Of a stretch of DNA of 64,000 nucleotides, positions 8,386-17,375 are shown piece after piece. Each line of letters begins with the position of its first letter. Positions within the stretch are counted from its first letter, which is position 1. A model generated the notes under the pieces. That model saw only the letters and a list, made by a program, of their open reading frames with translations, did no database searches and was not told the DNA's origin. Position numbers and translations under genes: made by a program. Source of the DNA: Bog-473 sp963707835 (GTDB lineage: Bacteria > Actinomycetota > Acidimicrobiia > Acidimicrobiales > RAAP-2); assembly GCA_963707835.1 (NCBI GenBank), contig CAVPRI010000002.1, forward strand, positions 1,302,001 through 1,366,000. The letters run 5' to 3'.

Positions 8386-9129
8386 TCATCGGCGCAGGTA
8401 CACGACGTCGCCCACGCTCAGCGCGCGGGGTCCCGAGGAGGTCTCGACCACCAACCGTCCGGTCTCGTCGATCGTGACGGCCCGGCCCGTGACCTCCTCG
8501 GAGGGCAGGACCACCTGCACCTCGCGCCCGATCGTCCCACAGCGCCGCCGGATCTCGTCGGCCAGGATGCGCCGCCCCTCGTCGTCGTCGAGCCTGGCTC
8601 GGCGCGACCGAATTCCCTCGAGCATGCGCTCGAGCAGCGCTGAGCGGTCGAGCCGATCCGCGCCGGGAGCCAGGGCCTCGAGGCACGTACCTCCGGCGCC
8701 CTCTGGACCCGGCCAGCTCACGTTGAGCCCGATCCCGACCACGACGCCCGAGAGCCGCCCGGCCACGAACTGGGTCTCGGCGAGGACGCCGGCCAGCTTC
8801 GCACCGTCCACCACCAGGTCGTTGGGCCACTTGAGCTGCGGCTCGACCCCGGCCACGACGCGGCAGGCGTCCGCCGCGGCCACGGCCACCAGACCGCCGC
8901 AGAGGTGCACGTCCTCGGGAGCGCAGGCCGGGCGCATCAGGACCGAGGCCAGCAAGTTCGTCCCTGGTGGAGACTCCCATCGACGGTCGAGGCGTCCCCT
9001 CCCGGCCGTCTGGTGCTCGGCCACCACGACCAGCCCCTCGGGGGCGCCGGCGTGGGCCTGGGCCATCAGGGAGGAGTTGGTGGAGTCGACTTCGTCGAGC
9101 CGGCGGACGTCCCACTCGCCGTCCCACAT
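8386..9129 (-). CDS. birA: Biotin--[acetyl-CoA-carboxylase] ligase
   Basis: Transfers biotin to the carrier lysine of biotin-dependent carboxylases. The core motif GRGRLDRRWESPPG binds biotinyl-5'-AMP; KWPNDLVVDGAKLAGVLAE supplies the catalytic lysines; a small SH3-like C-terminal domain follows. There is no N-terminal helix-turn-helix, so this is a monofunctional ligase, not a repressor like E. coli BirA. Start at ATG 9129 (MWDGEWDV) chosen; ATG 9141 is also possible. It is divergent from the biotin carboxylase gene at 9212, a probable substrate. Confidence 0.92.
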   Translation of the reverse strand: MWDGEWDVRRLDEVDSTNSSLMAQAHAGAPEGLVVVAEHQTAGRGRLDRRWESPPGTNLLASVLMRPACAPEDVHLCGGLVAVAAADACRVVAGVEPQLKWPNDLVVDGAKLAGVLAETQFVAGRLSGVVVGIGLNVSWPGPEGAGGTCLEALAPGADRLDRSALLERMLEGIRSRRARLDDDEGRRILADEIRRRCGTIGREVQVVLPSEEVTGRAVTIDETGRLVVETSSGPRALSVGDVVYLRR

Positions 9130-9211
9130 GGCACACACCATACGGCACGTGCAATTGTGAAGGACCACCCCGGGGCGACCTCCTCGGGGACACCCCGGGA
9201 GAAAGGTCGGC

Positions 9212-10975
9212 GTGCTCCAGAAGATCCTCATCGCAAACCGCGGCGAAATAGCCGTACGGGTCATCCGGACCTGCCGGGAGCTGGGTATCGCGACCGTGGC
9301 CGTCTACTCCAACCTCGACCGCGACGCCCTGCACGTGCGGATGGCCGACGAGGCCTACGCGCTCGGCGGCGAGTCGGCGGCGGACAGCTACCTGAACACC
9401 GAGGCCATCCTCGGGGCCATCGAGAAGAGCGGTGCCGACGGGGTCCACCCCGGCTATGGGTTCTTCTCCGAGAACACCGACTTCGCCCGCGCCATCACCG
9501 ATCGCGGGGTGACCTTCATCGGCCCGCCACCCGAGGCCATCGAGGTCATGGGCGACAAGATCAGCTCGCGCCTGGCAGCCGAGCGGGCGGGCGTGGTCGG
9601 GGTACCCGGCCGCTCGGAGCCACTGTCCTCCCCTGACGAGGTGGTGGCCTTCGGCGAGGAGCACGGCTGGCCCGTGGCCATCAAGGCCGCCTACGGCGGC
9701 GGTGGACGCGGCATGAAGGTCGTCCATGGCCCCGACGAGGCGGCCGAGGCCATGGAGTCCGCGGCCCGTGAGGCGCAAGCCTACTTCGGCCGTCCCGAGA
9801 TCTACCCGGAGCGCTACCTCGCGTGGCCCAGGCACGTCGAGATGCAGGTGCTGGCCGACCAGCACGGCACCACGCTGTGGCTCGGTGAGCGCGACTGCTC
9901 GGCCCAGCGGCGACACCAGAAGCTCGTCGAGGAGAGCCCGGCGCCTGACTTCCCCGACGAGGTCCGCCAGGCCATGGGTGCCGCCGCAGTGAAGGTCTCC
10001 GAGGCCTGCGGCTACTACAACGCGGGCACCGTGGAGTTCCTCTACCAGGACGGCGAGTTCTACTTCCTCGAGATGAACACCCGTCTCCAGGTGGAGCACC
10101 CGGTCACCGAGCTGGTGACCGGCCTCGACCTGGTGGCCTGGCAGATCCGCATCGCCTCGGGAGAGCCACTCGATTTCGGCCAGGAGGACGTGGAGCGCCG
10201 CGGCCACGCCATCGAGGTCCGCATCAACGCGGAGGACCCGAGTGGCGGCCGTTTCTCGCCTTCACCGGGCACCCTCACCGCTTTCCACCAGCCCTCGGGG
10301 CCAGGGGTGCGGCTCGATGCCGGCTACGAGACCGGTGACACCGTCTCGCAGTACTACGACAACCTCATCGCCAAGCTCATCGTGTGGGCCCCCGACCGCG
10401 AGGCAGCACGCCGCCGGATGCTGCGGGCCATCGGCGAGACGCAGATCGCCGGCGTGGCCACCACCCTCCCGGCACACCAGGCCATCCTGAGCCACCGGGA
10501 ATTCGCCGAGGCAGCCCACTCGACCAAGTGGGTGGAGGATCGCCTCGACCTCAGCGAGCTCGTGGTGGACCACGGCGCACCCCCGGCTCCCGCGGCCGGC
10601 GAGGAGCCGGTTCCGACCGTGCAGCGGGACGTCACCGCCGAGGTCGACGGGCGGCGCTTCTCCGTCAAGCTGTGGGTGCCCGACCTGGGCACCGTGGCCG
10701 CGCCGGGACGGCCGGCCAGTCGGCCCAAGCGCGCCGCGGCGAGTGCGGCGGCGGGGAGCGGCTCCGGCGAGGTGACCGTCCCCATGCAGGGCACCATCGT
10801 CAAGGTCCTGGTCGGCGAGGGGGACGTGGTCGAGGTGGGCCAGTCCGTCTGCATCCTCGAGGCCATGAAGATGGAGAACGCCGTGGCAGCCGAGAAGGAG
10901 GGCGTCATCAAGGAGGTCCGGGTCACCGCGGGCGACTCGGTGGGTGCCGGCGACGTCGTGGCGGTGATCGAGTGA
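9212..10975 (+). CDS. Acetyl/propionyl-CoA carboxylase alpha subunit (biotin carboxylase + BCCP)
   Basis: 587-residue fusion of biotin carboxylase and biotin carboxyl carrier protein. The order is: N-terminal domain beginning KILIANRGEIAVR, ATP-grasp with a Gly-rich loop YGGGGRGMK, EMNTRLQVEHPVTE with the carboxylase active-site Glu, biotin carboxylase C-terminal domain, a linker, and the carrier domain with EAMKMEN (biotinylated Lys about 553). GTG start preceded by a GAAAGG Shine-Dalgarno-like sequence. Such actinobacterial AccA-type subunits pair with separate carboxyltransferase beta subunits, none of which is in the window. Divergent from birA. Confidence 0.93.
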   Translation: MLQKILIANRGEIAVRVIRTCRELGIATVAVYSNLDRDALHVRMADEAYALGGESAADSYLNTEAILGAIEKSGADGVHPGYGFFSENTDFARAITDRGVTFIGPPPEAIEVMGDKISSRLAAERAGVVGVPGRSEPLSSPDEVVAFGEEHGWPVAIKAAYGGGGRGMKVVHGPDEAAEAMESAAREAQAYFGRPEIYPERYLAWPRHVEMQVLADQHGTTLWLGERDCSAQRRHQKLVEESPAPDFPDEVRQAMGAAAVKVSEACGYYNAGTVEFLYQDGEFYFLEMNTRLQVEHPVTELVTGLDLVAWQIRIASGEPLDFGQEDVERRGHAIEVRINAEDPSGGRFSPSPGTLTAFHQPSGPGVRLDAGYETGDTVSQYYDNLIAKLIVWAPDREAARRRMLRAIGETQIAGVATTLPAHQAILSHREFAEAAHSTKWVEDRLDLSELVVDHGAPPAPAAGEEPVPTVQRDVTAEVDGRRFSVKLWVPDLGTVAAPGRPASRPKRAAASAAAGSGSGEVTVPMQGTIVKVLVGEGDVVEVGQSVCILEAMKMENAVAAEKEGVIKEVRVTAGDSVGAGDVVAVIE

Positions 10976-10992
10976 CGGCGGCGGCCGGGTAG

Positions 10993-12174
10993 GTGGAAAC
11001 CGGATCGGCTGTCGCGCCGTCCGCCAAGGCGGCCGCTGCCACGGTGGTCGACGACCACATCGAGCAGCTGGTCGCGCTGAGCCACGCCGTCCACGACACG
11101 CCGGAGCTCTGCTTCGAGGAGTCCCGGTCCGTGCTGACCGTCGCCGAAGCCCTGCGCGCCGGGGGCCTGCCGGTGGAGGTCGGGGCGTACGACCTACCCA
11201 CGGCGCTCGAGTCCCGGAGCGGAGACGGCGAGCTCGTGGTGGCCGTTTGTGCCGAATACGACGCGCTGCCCGAGGTCGGCCATGCCTGCGGTCACAACAT
11301 CATCGCCGCCGCGGCCGTCGGCGCCGGTCTCGCCCTCGCCGCGGTGGCCGACGAGATCGGCCTCTCGGTGCGGGTGCTGGGCACGCCGGCCGAGGAAGGA
11401 GGAGGCGGCAAGGTCCTCATGCTGCAACGGGGCGCCTTCGAGGGCGTCCACGCGGCGATGATGGTGCACCCGTGGCCCACCGAGCGCCTGACCGGGAGCT
11501 GTCTGGCCGTGGCGCACTACGACGTGCGCTATACCGGCAAGGAGGCGCACGCTTCCGCCGCGCCCTGGGAGGGGGTCAACGCCCAGGACGCGCTCACCGT
11601 GGCCCAGGTGTCCATCGGGCTGCTGCGCCAACAGCTCCTCCCGGGCGATCAGGTCCACGGAGTCGTGATCGAGAGCCCCCACGCGGCCAATGTGATCCCC
11701 GGGGCAGTCGTGGCGCGCTACATGGTCCGCTCGCCGACCGCGCTCGGCCTCGAGGCCCTGCGGGCCCGGGTCGATGCCTGCTTCGAGGCAGGCGCCCTGG
11801 CCACCGGGTGCTCGGTCGACTACCACGAGCTGGCTCCCGCCTACACGCACATGGAGCCCGACGCCGATCTCCTCGGCGCCTACCGGGCCAATGCCGAGTC
11901 CCTGGGCCGCCGGTTCGAGGCGGACGACGCCGGAACGCCCCTTCCCACCTTCTCCACCGACATGGCCAACGTCTCCCTGGCAGTACCCACGATCCACCCG
12001 CTCCTCGCCATCGAGACGGGGGGCGCGGTCAACCACCAGCGCGAGTTCGCCGCCGCATGCGTCACGGCCTCGGCCGACGCCGCCGTGCGCGACGGAGCCG
12101 TCGCCATGGCATGGACGGCCATCGACGCCGCCACCGACCGCGCGCTGCGCCGGCGGCTCCTGGCGCGGGCGTGA
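10993..12174 (+). CDS. M20-family amidohydrolase (AbgB/aminoacylase-like)
   Basis: 393-residue zinc-dependent amidohydrolase of the M20 family. Metal-ligand motifs are visible: EYDALPEVGHACGHN, then GTPAEEGGGG with the catalytic Glu pair, and MVHPWPT. The GHACGHN form resembles p-aminobenzoyl-glutamate hydrolase and N-acyl amino-acid hydrolase subfamilies. GTG start 17 bp after the carboxylase stop; its TGA overlaps the next GTG. The substrate cannot be read from the sequence. Confidence 0.85.
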   Translation: METGSAVAPSAKAAAATVVDDHIEQLVALSHAVHDTPELCFEESRSVLTVAEALRAGGLPVEVGAYDLPTALESRSGDGELVVAVCAEYDALPEVGHACGHNIIAAAAVGAGLALAAVADEIGLSVRVLGTPAEEGGGGKVLMLQRGAFEGVHAAMMVHPWPTERLTGSCLAVAHYDVRYTGKEAHASAAPWEGVNAQDALTVAQVSIGLLRQQLLPGDQVHGVVIESPHAANVIPGAVVARYMVRSPTALGLEALRARVDACFEAGALATGCSVDYHELAPAYTHMEPDADLLGAYRANAESLGRRFEADDAGTPLPTFSTDMANVSLAVPTIHPLLAIETGGAVNHQREFAAACVTASADAAVRDGAVAMAWTAIDAATDRALRRRLLARA

Positions 12175-12476
12175 TCACCGAGCACGGCATCCTGCAGGTC
12201 ACCTTGGGCCGGGAGGACGAGTTCCTCGCCGCTATGGCGGAGGCCAAGGCCATGATCGCGGCCAGCCCGGGCTTCGTCTCGCTGCGGCTCGAGCGCTGCA
12301 TCGAACGCCCGAACGCCTTCTTGTTCCTGGTGGAATGGGAACGACTCGAGGACCACCTCGAGGGGTTCCGTGGATCGGCGGCTTTCGAGCAGTGGCGCGC
12401 CGCGCTCCACCACTTCTACGAGCCGGCCCCCGTGATCGAGCACTTCGAGCTGGTTGTCTCCGTCCCACCGGCCTGA
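12171..12476 (+). CDS. Antibiotic biosynthesis monooxygenase (ABM)-fold protein
   Basis: Small ferredoxin-like-fold protein of 101 residues, with the ABM pattern of a first strand ending GREDEFLAAMAEA, then SPGFVSLRLERC and FLFLVEWE. Members act as heme-degrading or quinone-forming monooxygenases, or have no known activity. GTG start chosen for the 4-bp overlap with the amidohydrolase stop, implying coupled translation. The role in this operon is unknown. Confidence 0.75.
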   Translation: MITEHGILQVTLGREDEFLAAMAEAKAMIAASPGFVSLRLERCIERPNAFLFLVEWERLEDHLEGFRGSAAFEQWRAALHHFYEPAPVIEHFELVVSVPPA

Positions 12477-12484
12477 CCGGAGGC

Positions 12485-12498
12485 CGTTCGTCCGAACG
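12485..12498. terminator. Short hairpin between convergent genes, possible terminator
   Basis: CGTTC-GTCC-GAACG forms a 5-bp stem with a 4-nt loop between the convergent ABM and phosphoesterase genes. There is no U-tract on either side, so this is only a weak candidate. Confidence 0.2.
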
Positions 12499-12526
12499 CG
12501 GAGCGCCTTCCTCCGAGATCCTCTCG

Positions 12527-14510
12527 CTACGACGTCGACGTGGTACCGAGGCCCGCACCGCTCTGTCGCCGCTGCCTCCTGGCCAAGAGCGCCACGCCGC
12601 CACCCAAGACGGCCAGGCCCACCAGGCCGATCCCGATGACTGCGGGAGTCTCGGGCAGCACCGGCTGCGGCTGACTCGTCACCTGACCCGTGGTTGCGTC
12701 GAGGTACACCGGCGCCGTGCCGGCGACGTCGTTGGCCCCGGGCGTGAAGTCGAACATGTTCTGGATCGTCCCGGCTGCCGTATCCGTCGACCCGGTGATG
12801 CGGGCTCCCGCCAGCCAGTTGTCCTCGACGAACTTGATGATGGACGACTGGTCGGTCAGGGTGTGGTCGACGTAGTTCACCTTGGCGTAGGGCGAGATGA
12901 CCAGCAGGGGCAAACGCGGTCCGTAGCCGCAGCGACCGTTCTGCCCGGCGATCGGTGTCCCCGAACCGCAGGCGCCCGTACCGGTCAGGAAGTCGGCCTC
13001 ACCCGAAGAGGGGTTGGTCACCCCGCTGTAGACGTGGTCGTACCAGCCGTCGGAGTCGTCGTAGGAGACCACGACGGCGGTCGAGGACCAGTCGGGAGTC
13101 TGCTCGAGGGCGTTGACGGTCTGGGTGATGAAGGACTGCTCGTCGAGCGGGTCCGAGTACGCGGCGTGGCCGTCCTGGTAGCCGGGGGCCTTGAGGAAGC
13201 TCACCGCCGGGAGGTCCGATGCGGGAAGGTTGCCCTGGCCGATCTGGGAGACCAGCTGGTTGAAGTCGCTGGTGTCGTAGTTGTGGTTCGGCGTGTCGAA
13301 CTGCGGACCCACCCCGTAGCCGCCGCTGAAGGACTGCGTATCGGTGCCAACCGTGGCCAGACCCGCCAGGGTGTCGTTGCCGCTGCCGTCGGTCGGGAGC
13401 GTCACGTGGTGGGGGTTGGCGGTGGAGGCGTAGTACTGGAACGGCTCGTGGTGAGGGATGTAGTCGTCCTTGTAGCCCCACTGGCCGCTGCCGCCCTCGT
13501 TCTTACCGACCGGGGTGACGGCGTCGCACAAGCCCTGGTTGCTGGCGTGGGCCGGCACGACCTTCCCGGTGAAGTTCCCCGAGAACTCGTCCGGGGTGAA
13601 GGTGGCCGTGGACTGGCCCGGGTTGACCGCCGCCGAGCCGTTGGCGAAGGTCGTGGTGGGGCGGAAGCCGCCCTGGAACCAGCCCCAGCTGACGTGAGAG
13701 GCGTTCAGGAGATCGCCGAGGTTCCGGCCCGACATGGCCACCGCGTCACGGGTGGAGCAGTCGTCCCAGTAGGGCTGAGCGTCGCTGGTCAGCGAGGAGC
13801 CGCCGGCCCCGTCGGGTGTGAGATCGGCGTTGGGGGTACCGCTCGTCACCGAGCCGGACTCGTGGCTGGTGTCGACGCCGCCGGTGTCACCCGAGACCAG
13901 GTTGATCGCCCCCGGCGCCGAGGGTCCGAAGGTGGTCCCGAAGGAGTTGTCGCTCATGGCGAAGTCCTGCGCGTAGTTCCACAGCGCCGTGACCGTGTTG
14001 CCGTCGTAGTAGTCCATGACGTCGTTGGCGTTGCACGTCGTGGTCGAGCCGGGCAGGGTCCCGCTCCCCGTCCCGACGGTCTGGACGAACTTGTCCATCG
14101 CTCCGCTGTCGAAAGCCTTCTGCTCGTCGCTGTAGTTGTGGTCCTGGTCGCACGTGAACACATCCGGGGTCCCGAGCGTCGACGAAATTGGCCAGCCGCT
14201 TGGGGTTGGCGGCGTTCGGATTGGACGAGAGGAGCGACGGGGTGAGGCCGTTCACCGACGGCGTGCCGGACTTCGCAGTGAAGGTCTGACCGTCGGTGTT
14301 CGCCGCGTTCGGATAGGTACCGAAGTAGTGGTCGAAGGAGACGTTCTCCTGGAAGATCACGACCAGATGCTGGATCGGGGTCGATGCGGTGGCCGCTCCG
14401 GCCACCTCTCCCCCGATGCCGGTCACCGGGATGGCGAACGCGGCGATCCCCAGCGCTGCGACGCCCATTCCAAGCCGTCGCAACCTTCTCACACGTCCAA
14501 CTGCGCGCAT
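12527..14510 (-). CDS. Secreted phosphoesterase / phospholipase C family protein, one frameshift
   Basis: Phosphoesterase of the phospholipase C/acid phosphatase family, about 660 residues. It has a signal peptide (Arg-rich start, hydrophobic core about residues 14-37), then VVIFQENVSFDHYFGTYP, the family's N-terminal metal-binding motif, TCDQDHNYSDEQKAF, and later DDSDGWYDHV and GYGPRLPLLVISPYAK. The C-terminus has LPETP, a hydrophobic helix and a RRQRRQ tail, like a cell-wall or membrane anchor. The N-terminal 115 residues and the remainder are in different frames; one base near 14163-14176 must be wrong or truly shifted. Probably acts outside the cytoplasm on phospholipid or phosphate esters. 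Confidence 0.85.
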
Positions 14511-14770
14511 GCCGTCCTGACCCTTCTCTTCGACAGTGGGTACTCGAGTTCTACCGAGAGCACCCGCTGTGAAGTGGGGAAGGGACGGCGGTTCCGCCTT
14601 GAGGTCGCGCGAAGTTCATCGCACCGTCGCGGGGTCACCTCCGGCGTCACCGAGTCGAGCTTCGAAGCACGCCGTTTGCGCGCCACGGCGTGCGGGACGG
14701 AGAGGACGGCCAGGCCGTCGAGGAGGGGACCGCCGCGCCGGTACGCCCTGGCGGGCGACCTGGCGTCTCG

Positions 14771-16378
14771 TCAGCCGCCGGGCTGATAGACGCCGAACGC
14801 CTCCCGCAGGACGTCGGAGACCTCGCCCAGCGTCGCCATCTCCTTGAGAGCCACCTTCATGGGCACCAAGAGGTTGCCCTCGCCCCGCGCCGTCTCGGCC
14901 ACGTCGGCCAGTGCCCGTGCGACCGCCGCCTGGTCGCGCCCGGCCCGCACCGAGCGTGTGCGGTCGATCTGGATCTGCTGGAGCGAGGCGTCGATGGGGA
15001 AGACTTCGGCCGGCTCATCCTCGTCGTCGATGAACTTGTTCACGCCGACCACGACCTTCTCGCCGTCGTCGACGGCCTTGGCATAGCTGTAGGCAGCCGC
15101 CTCGATCTCCTCTTGCATGAAGCGTGCCTCGATCGCTGCCACCGCTCCCCCCAGCTCGTCGATGCGCTCGAGGTAGGCGGTGGCCGCCGCCTCGACCGCG
15201 TCGGTGAGCGACTCCACGAAATACGAACCCGCCAGTGGGTCGACCGTGTCGGTGATGCCCGCCTCGTACCCGACGATCTGCTGGGTGCGCAGGGCGATCT
15301 TGGCCGCCCTCGTCGTCGGGAGACCGAGTGCTTCGTCGAAGCCGTTGGTGTGGAGGCTCTGGGTGCCACCCAGCGCCGCGGCGAGGCTCTGCACCGTGAC
15401 CCGCACGATGTTGTTCTCGGGCTGCTGCGCGGTGAGCGTCGATCCGCCGGTTTGGGTGTGGAAGCGCAGCATCTTCGATCTCTCGTCCTTGGCCCCGAAC
15501 CGTTCGGTCATGATGCGGGCCCACATCCGCCGGGCGGCGCGGAACTTCGCCACCTCCTCGAACAGGTTGTTGTGGGCGTTCCAGAAGAACGAGAGCCTCG
15601 GCGCGAAGGCGTCGACGTCCATGCCCGCGGCGATGGCCGCCTCCACGTAGGCGATGCCGTTGGCCAGGGTGAAGGCGATCTCCTGCACTGCCGTCGAGCC
15701 CGCCTCGCGGATGTGGTAGCCCGAGATCGAGATGGTGTTCCAGCTCGGGAGGTTGGCCGCGCAGTAGCCGAAGATGTCGACGATGACGCGCATGGAGGGC
15801 CGCGGCGGATAGATGTAGGTGCCCCGAGCCACGTACTCCTTCAAGATGTCGTTCTGGATCGTGCCGCGGATCTTGTCGCCGTGCACTCCCTGCTCCTCGG
15901 CCACCAACTGGTAGAGCAGCAGGAGGATGGCACCGGTTGCATTGATCGTCATGGACGTCGTGACCTTGTCCATGGGGAGGTCGGCCATCAGGAGCCGCAT
16001 GTCGGCCAGTGAGTCGATGGCCACGCCGACCTTGCCCACCTCCCCTTCGGCGCGGGGGTGGTCCGAGTCGTACCCCATCTGGGTCGGCAGGTCGAAGGCG
16101 CACGACAGGCCGGTCTGCCCGGCGTCGAGGAGGAACTTGAACCGCTGGTTGGTGGCCTCCGCCGAGCCGAAGCCGGCGTACTGGCGCATGGTCCACAGCT
16201 TCGAGCGATACATCTGCGCATGGACGCCGCGGGTGTAGGGGAAAGCCCCCGGGTCACCCAGCTGCGACACCGGGTCCCAGCCGGCGAGGTCGGCGGCCCG
16301 GTACACCGGTTCGATGGCGATGCCCGAGTCGGTGTGGCGTTCGGGGTCGTCCTGGCGGTCCTTCTTCTGCGCGGTCAC
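14771..16378 (-). CDS. Methylmalonyl-CoA mutase family large subunit, catalytic domain only
   Basis: 535-residue coenzyme-B12-dependent acyl-CoA mutase. It contains the substrate-channel TIM barrel with TMRQYAGFG (the Tyr of methylmalonyl-CoA mutase), SCAFDLPTQMGYDSD, GTIQNDILKEYVARGTYIYPP, and HTQTGGSTLTAQQPENN. The product stops before any C-terminal cobalamin-binding domain (no DxHxxG), so a separate small subunit elsewhere must bind B12, as in McmA/IcmA-type split mutases. The Tyr and Arg positions fit methylmalonyl-CoA better than isobutyryl-CoA mutase, but ethylmalonyl- or other acyl-CoA mutases remain possible. GTG start. Confidence 0.88.
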   Translation of the reverse strand: MTAQKKDRQDDPERHTDSGIAIEPVYRAADLAGWDPVSQLGDPGAFPYTRGVHAQMYRSKLWTMRQYAGFGSAEATNQRFKFLLDAGQTGLSCAFDLPTQMGYDSDHPRAEGEVGKVGVAIDSLADMRLLMADLPMDKVTTSMTINATGAILLLLYQLVAEEQGVHGDKIRGTIQNDILKEYVARGTYIYPPRPSMRVIVDIFGYCAANLPSWNTISISGYHIREAGSTAVQEIAFTLANGIAYVEAAIAAGMDVDAFAPRLSFFWNAHNNLFEEVAKFRAARRMWARIMTERFGAKDERSKMLRFHTQTGGSTLTAQQPENNIVRVTVQSLAAALGGTQSLHTNGFDEALGLPTTRAAKIALRTQQIVGYEAGITDTVDPLAGSYFVESLTDAVEAAATAYLERIDELGGAVAAIEARFMQEEIEAAAYSYAKAVDDGEKVVVGVNKFIDDEDEPAEVFPIDASLQQIQIDRTRSVRAGRDQAAVARALADVAETARGEGNLLVPMKVALKEMATLGEVSDVLREAFGVYQPGG

Positions 16379-16384
16379 GCCCCG

Positions 16385-16390
16385 AGACTA
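16385..16390 (-). promoter_or_regulatory. Putative -10 element of a leaderless mutase transcript
   Basis: On the minus strand TAGTCT (TAnnnT) ends 6 nt before the GTG at 16378, consistent with a transcript starting at the start codon. No Shine-Dalgarno sequence precedes the GTG. Confidence 0.35.
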
Positions 16391-17332
16391 CGAAGGTTGA
16401 GAGCCCCCCGGCCATCCGGGAGGGGGTGGGGACCCGCCAGCGAGGGCGGCTGACGCCTCGGCCTGGGCATCGAGCTCGGCGTCGATCCGAACTGCCTTGC
16501 GCTCCTCGAGGTGCATCCAGCGCAGGGCCACCGGGATCATGGGCCACAGCATCAAGGTGTCCCCCACCACCCACATGATCGAGCCGCCCATGTGCAGGTC
16601 GGTCACGAACGAGGGTCCCCAGGTGCGCCCAGTGGCCAGGTAGGCGGGAAAGAGCTCGTGGGTGGCCCCGGCCAGCGAGAGCCCGGTGAAGGTGTCGATG
16701 GGCACGGCCAGGAAGAGATAGAAGAACTGCAGCGCAGGGTGGAGGCGGTAGCGGTTGGGGTCGTCGCCGAAGATCTGGCGCCAGAAGAGATACCCCACCA
16801 CTAAGAAGGCCAGGTGCTCGGCGTTGTGCAGGCCCTCGTGCTCGAGGGTGAGGTTGTACCAGGAGGTCAGGTGCGACATCGGTATGAACACGGCGTACAG
16901 CACGAAGGCGACGGCCGGGTGACCGAAGAACTTCGCCGGGCCAGAGCGCAGCGCCTCGGTGACCACCAGGTGCCCCGTCCCCGAGCTGGCCCGCCAGGCC
17001 AGTTGCAGGGGCGAGGCAATGGCATACAGCGGGGCGGCCACCATGATGAGGAGCAGGTGCTGGACCATGTGGTCCCAGAACAGCTCGCCGTCGTAGACGC
17101 CCACGAAGCTGAAGATCGAGAACGCCGTGGTCGCCAGCGCCCCGATCCACGCCGCCGTCTTGCCCTTGGACCAGGGGTGACGCGGGTGGAGGGCGTTGGT
17201 GCGCCGCACGCCCCACAGGTAGAGGGCCAGGGCGGCCACGAGCATGGCCGCCGGGACGGCCGCGAACTGCCCGGAGAACAGCTGGGGGCCGTGCAGAGGC
17301 GGGAGTCCCGCGTCGAGGAGCGCGGCGATCAC
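16388..17332 (-). CDS. Cytochrome c oxidase assembly protein, CtaG/caa3_CtaG family
   Basis: Polytopic membrane protein of 314 residues with about seven hydrophobic segments. The pattern DGELFWDHMVQHLLLIMVAAPL, then MSHLTSWYNL, HEGLHNAEHLAFL and the DLHMGGSIMWV region supplies conserved His residues typical of caa3_CtaG proteins, which help install copper in cytochrome oxidase. The GTG at 17332 (MIAALLDAG) is the best start: it comes just before the first membrane segment, while the open frame upstream is low-complexity sequence antisense to moeB. The C-terminus is a Pro-rich tail. Confidence 0.85.
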   Translation of the reverse strand: MIAALLDAGLPPLHGPQLFSGQFAAVPAAMLVAALALYLWGVRRTNALHPRHPWSKGKTAAWIGALATTAFSIFSFVGVYDGELFWDHMVQHLLLIMVAAPLYAIASPLQLAWRASSGTGHLVVTEALRSGPAKFFGHPAVAFVLYAVFIPMSHLTSWYNLTLEHEGLHNAEHLAFLVVGYLFWRQIFGDDPNRYRLHPALQFFYLFLAVPIDTFTGLSLAGATHELFPAYLATGRTWGPSFVTDLHMGGSIMWVVGDTLMLWPMIPVALRWMHLEERKAVRIDAELDAQAEASAALAGGSPPPPGWPGGSQPS

Positions 17333-17375
17333 AGCGAGACGGTACCGCCGTCCCGCACGGGTCGCCAGGCGCGGG

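Noticed and set aside
11774..14245. Very long plus-strand open frame opposite the phosphoesterase
   Set aside because: Its translation is Arg/Pro/Val-rich with no domain, as expected for a shadow of high-GC coding sequence; the minus-strand gene has clear family motifs.
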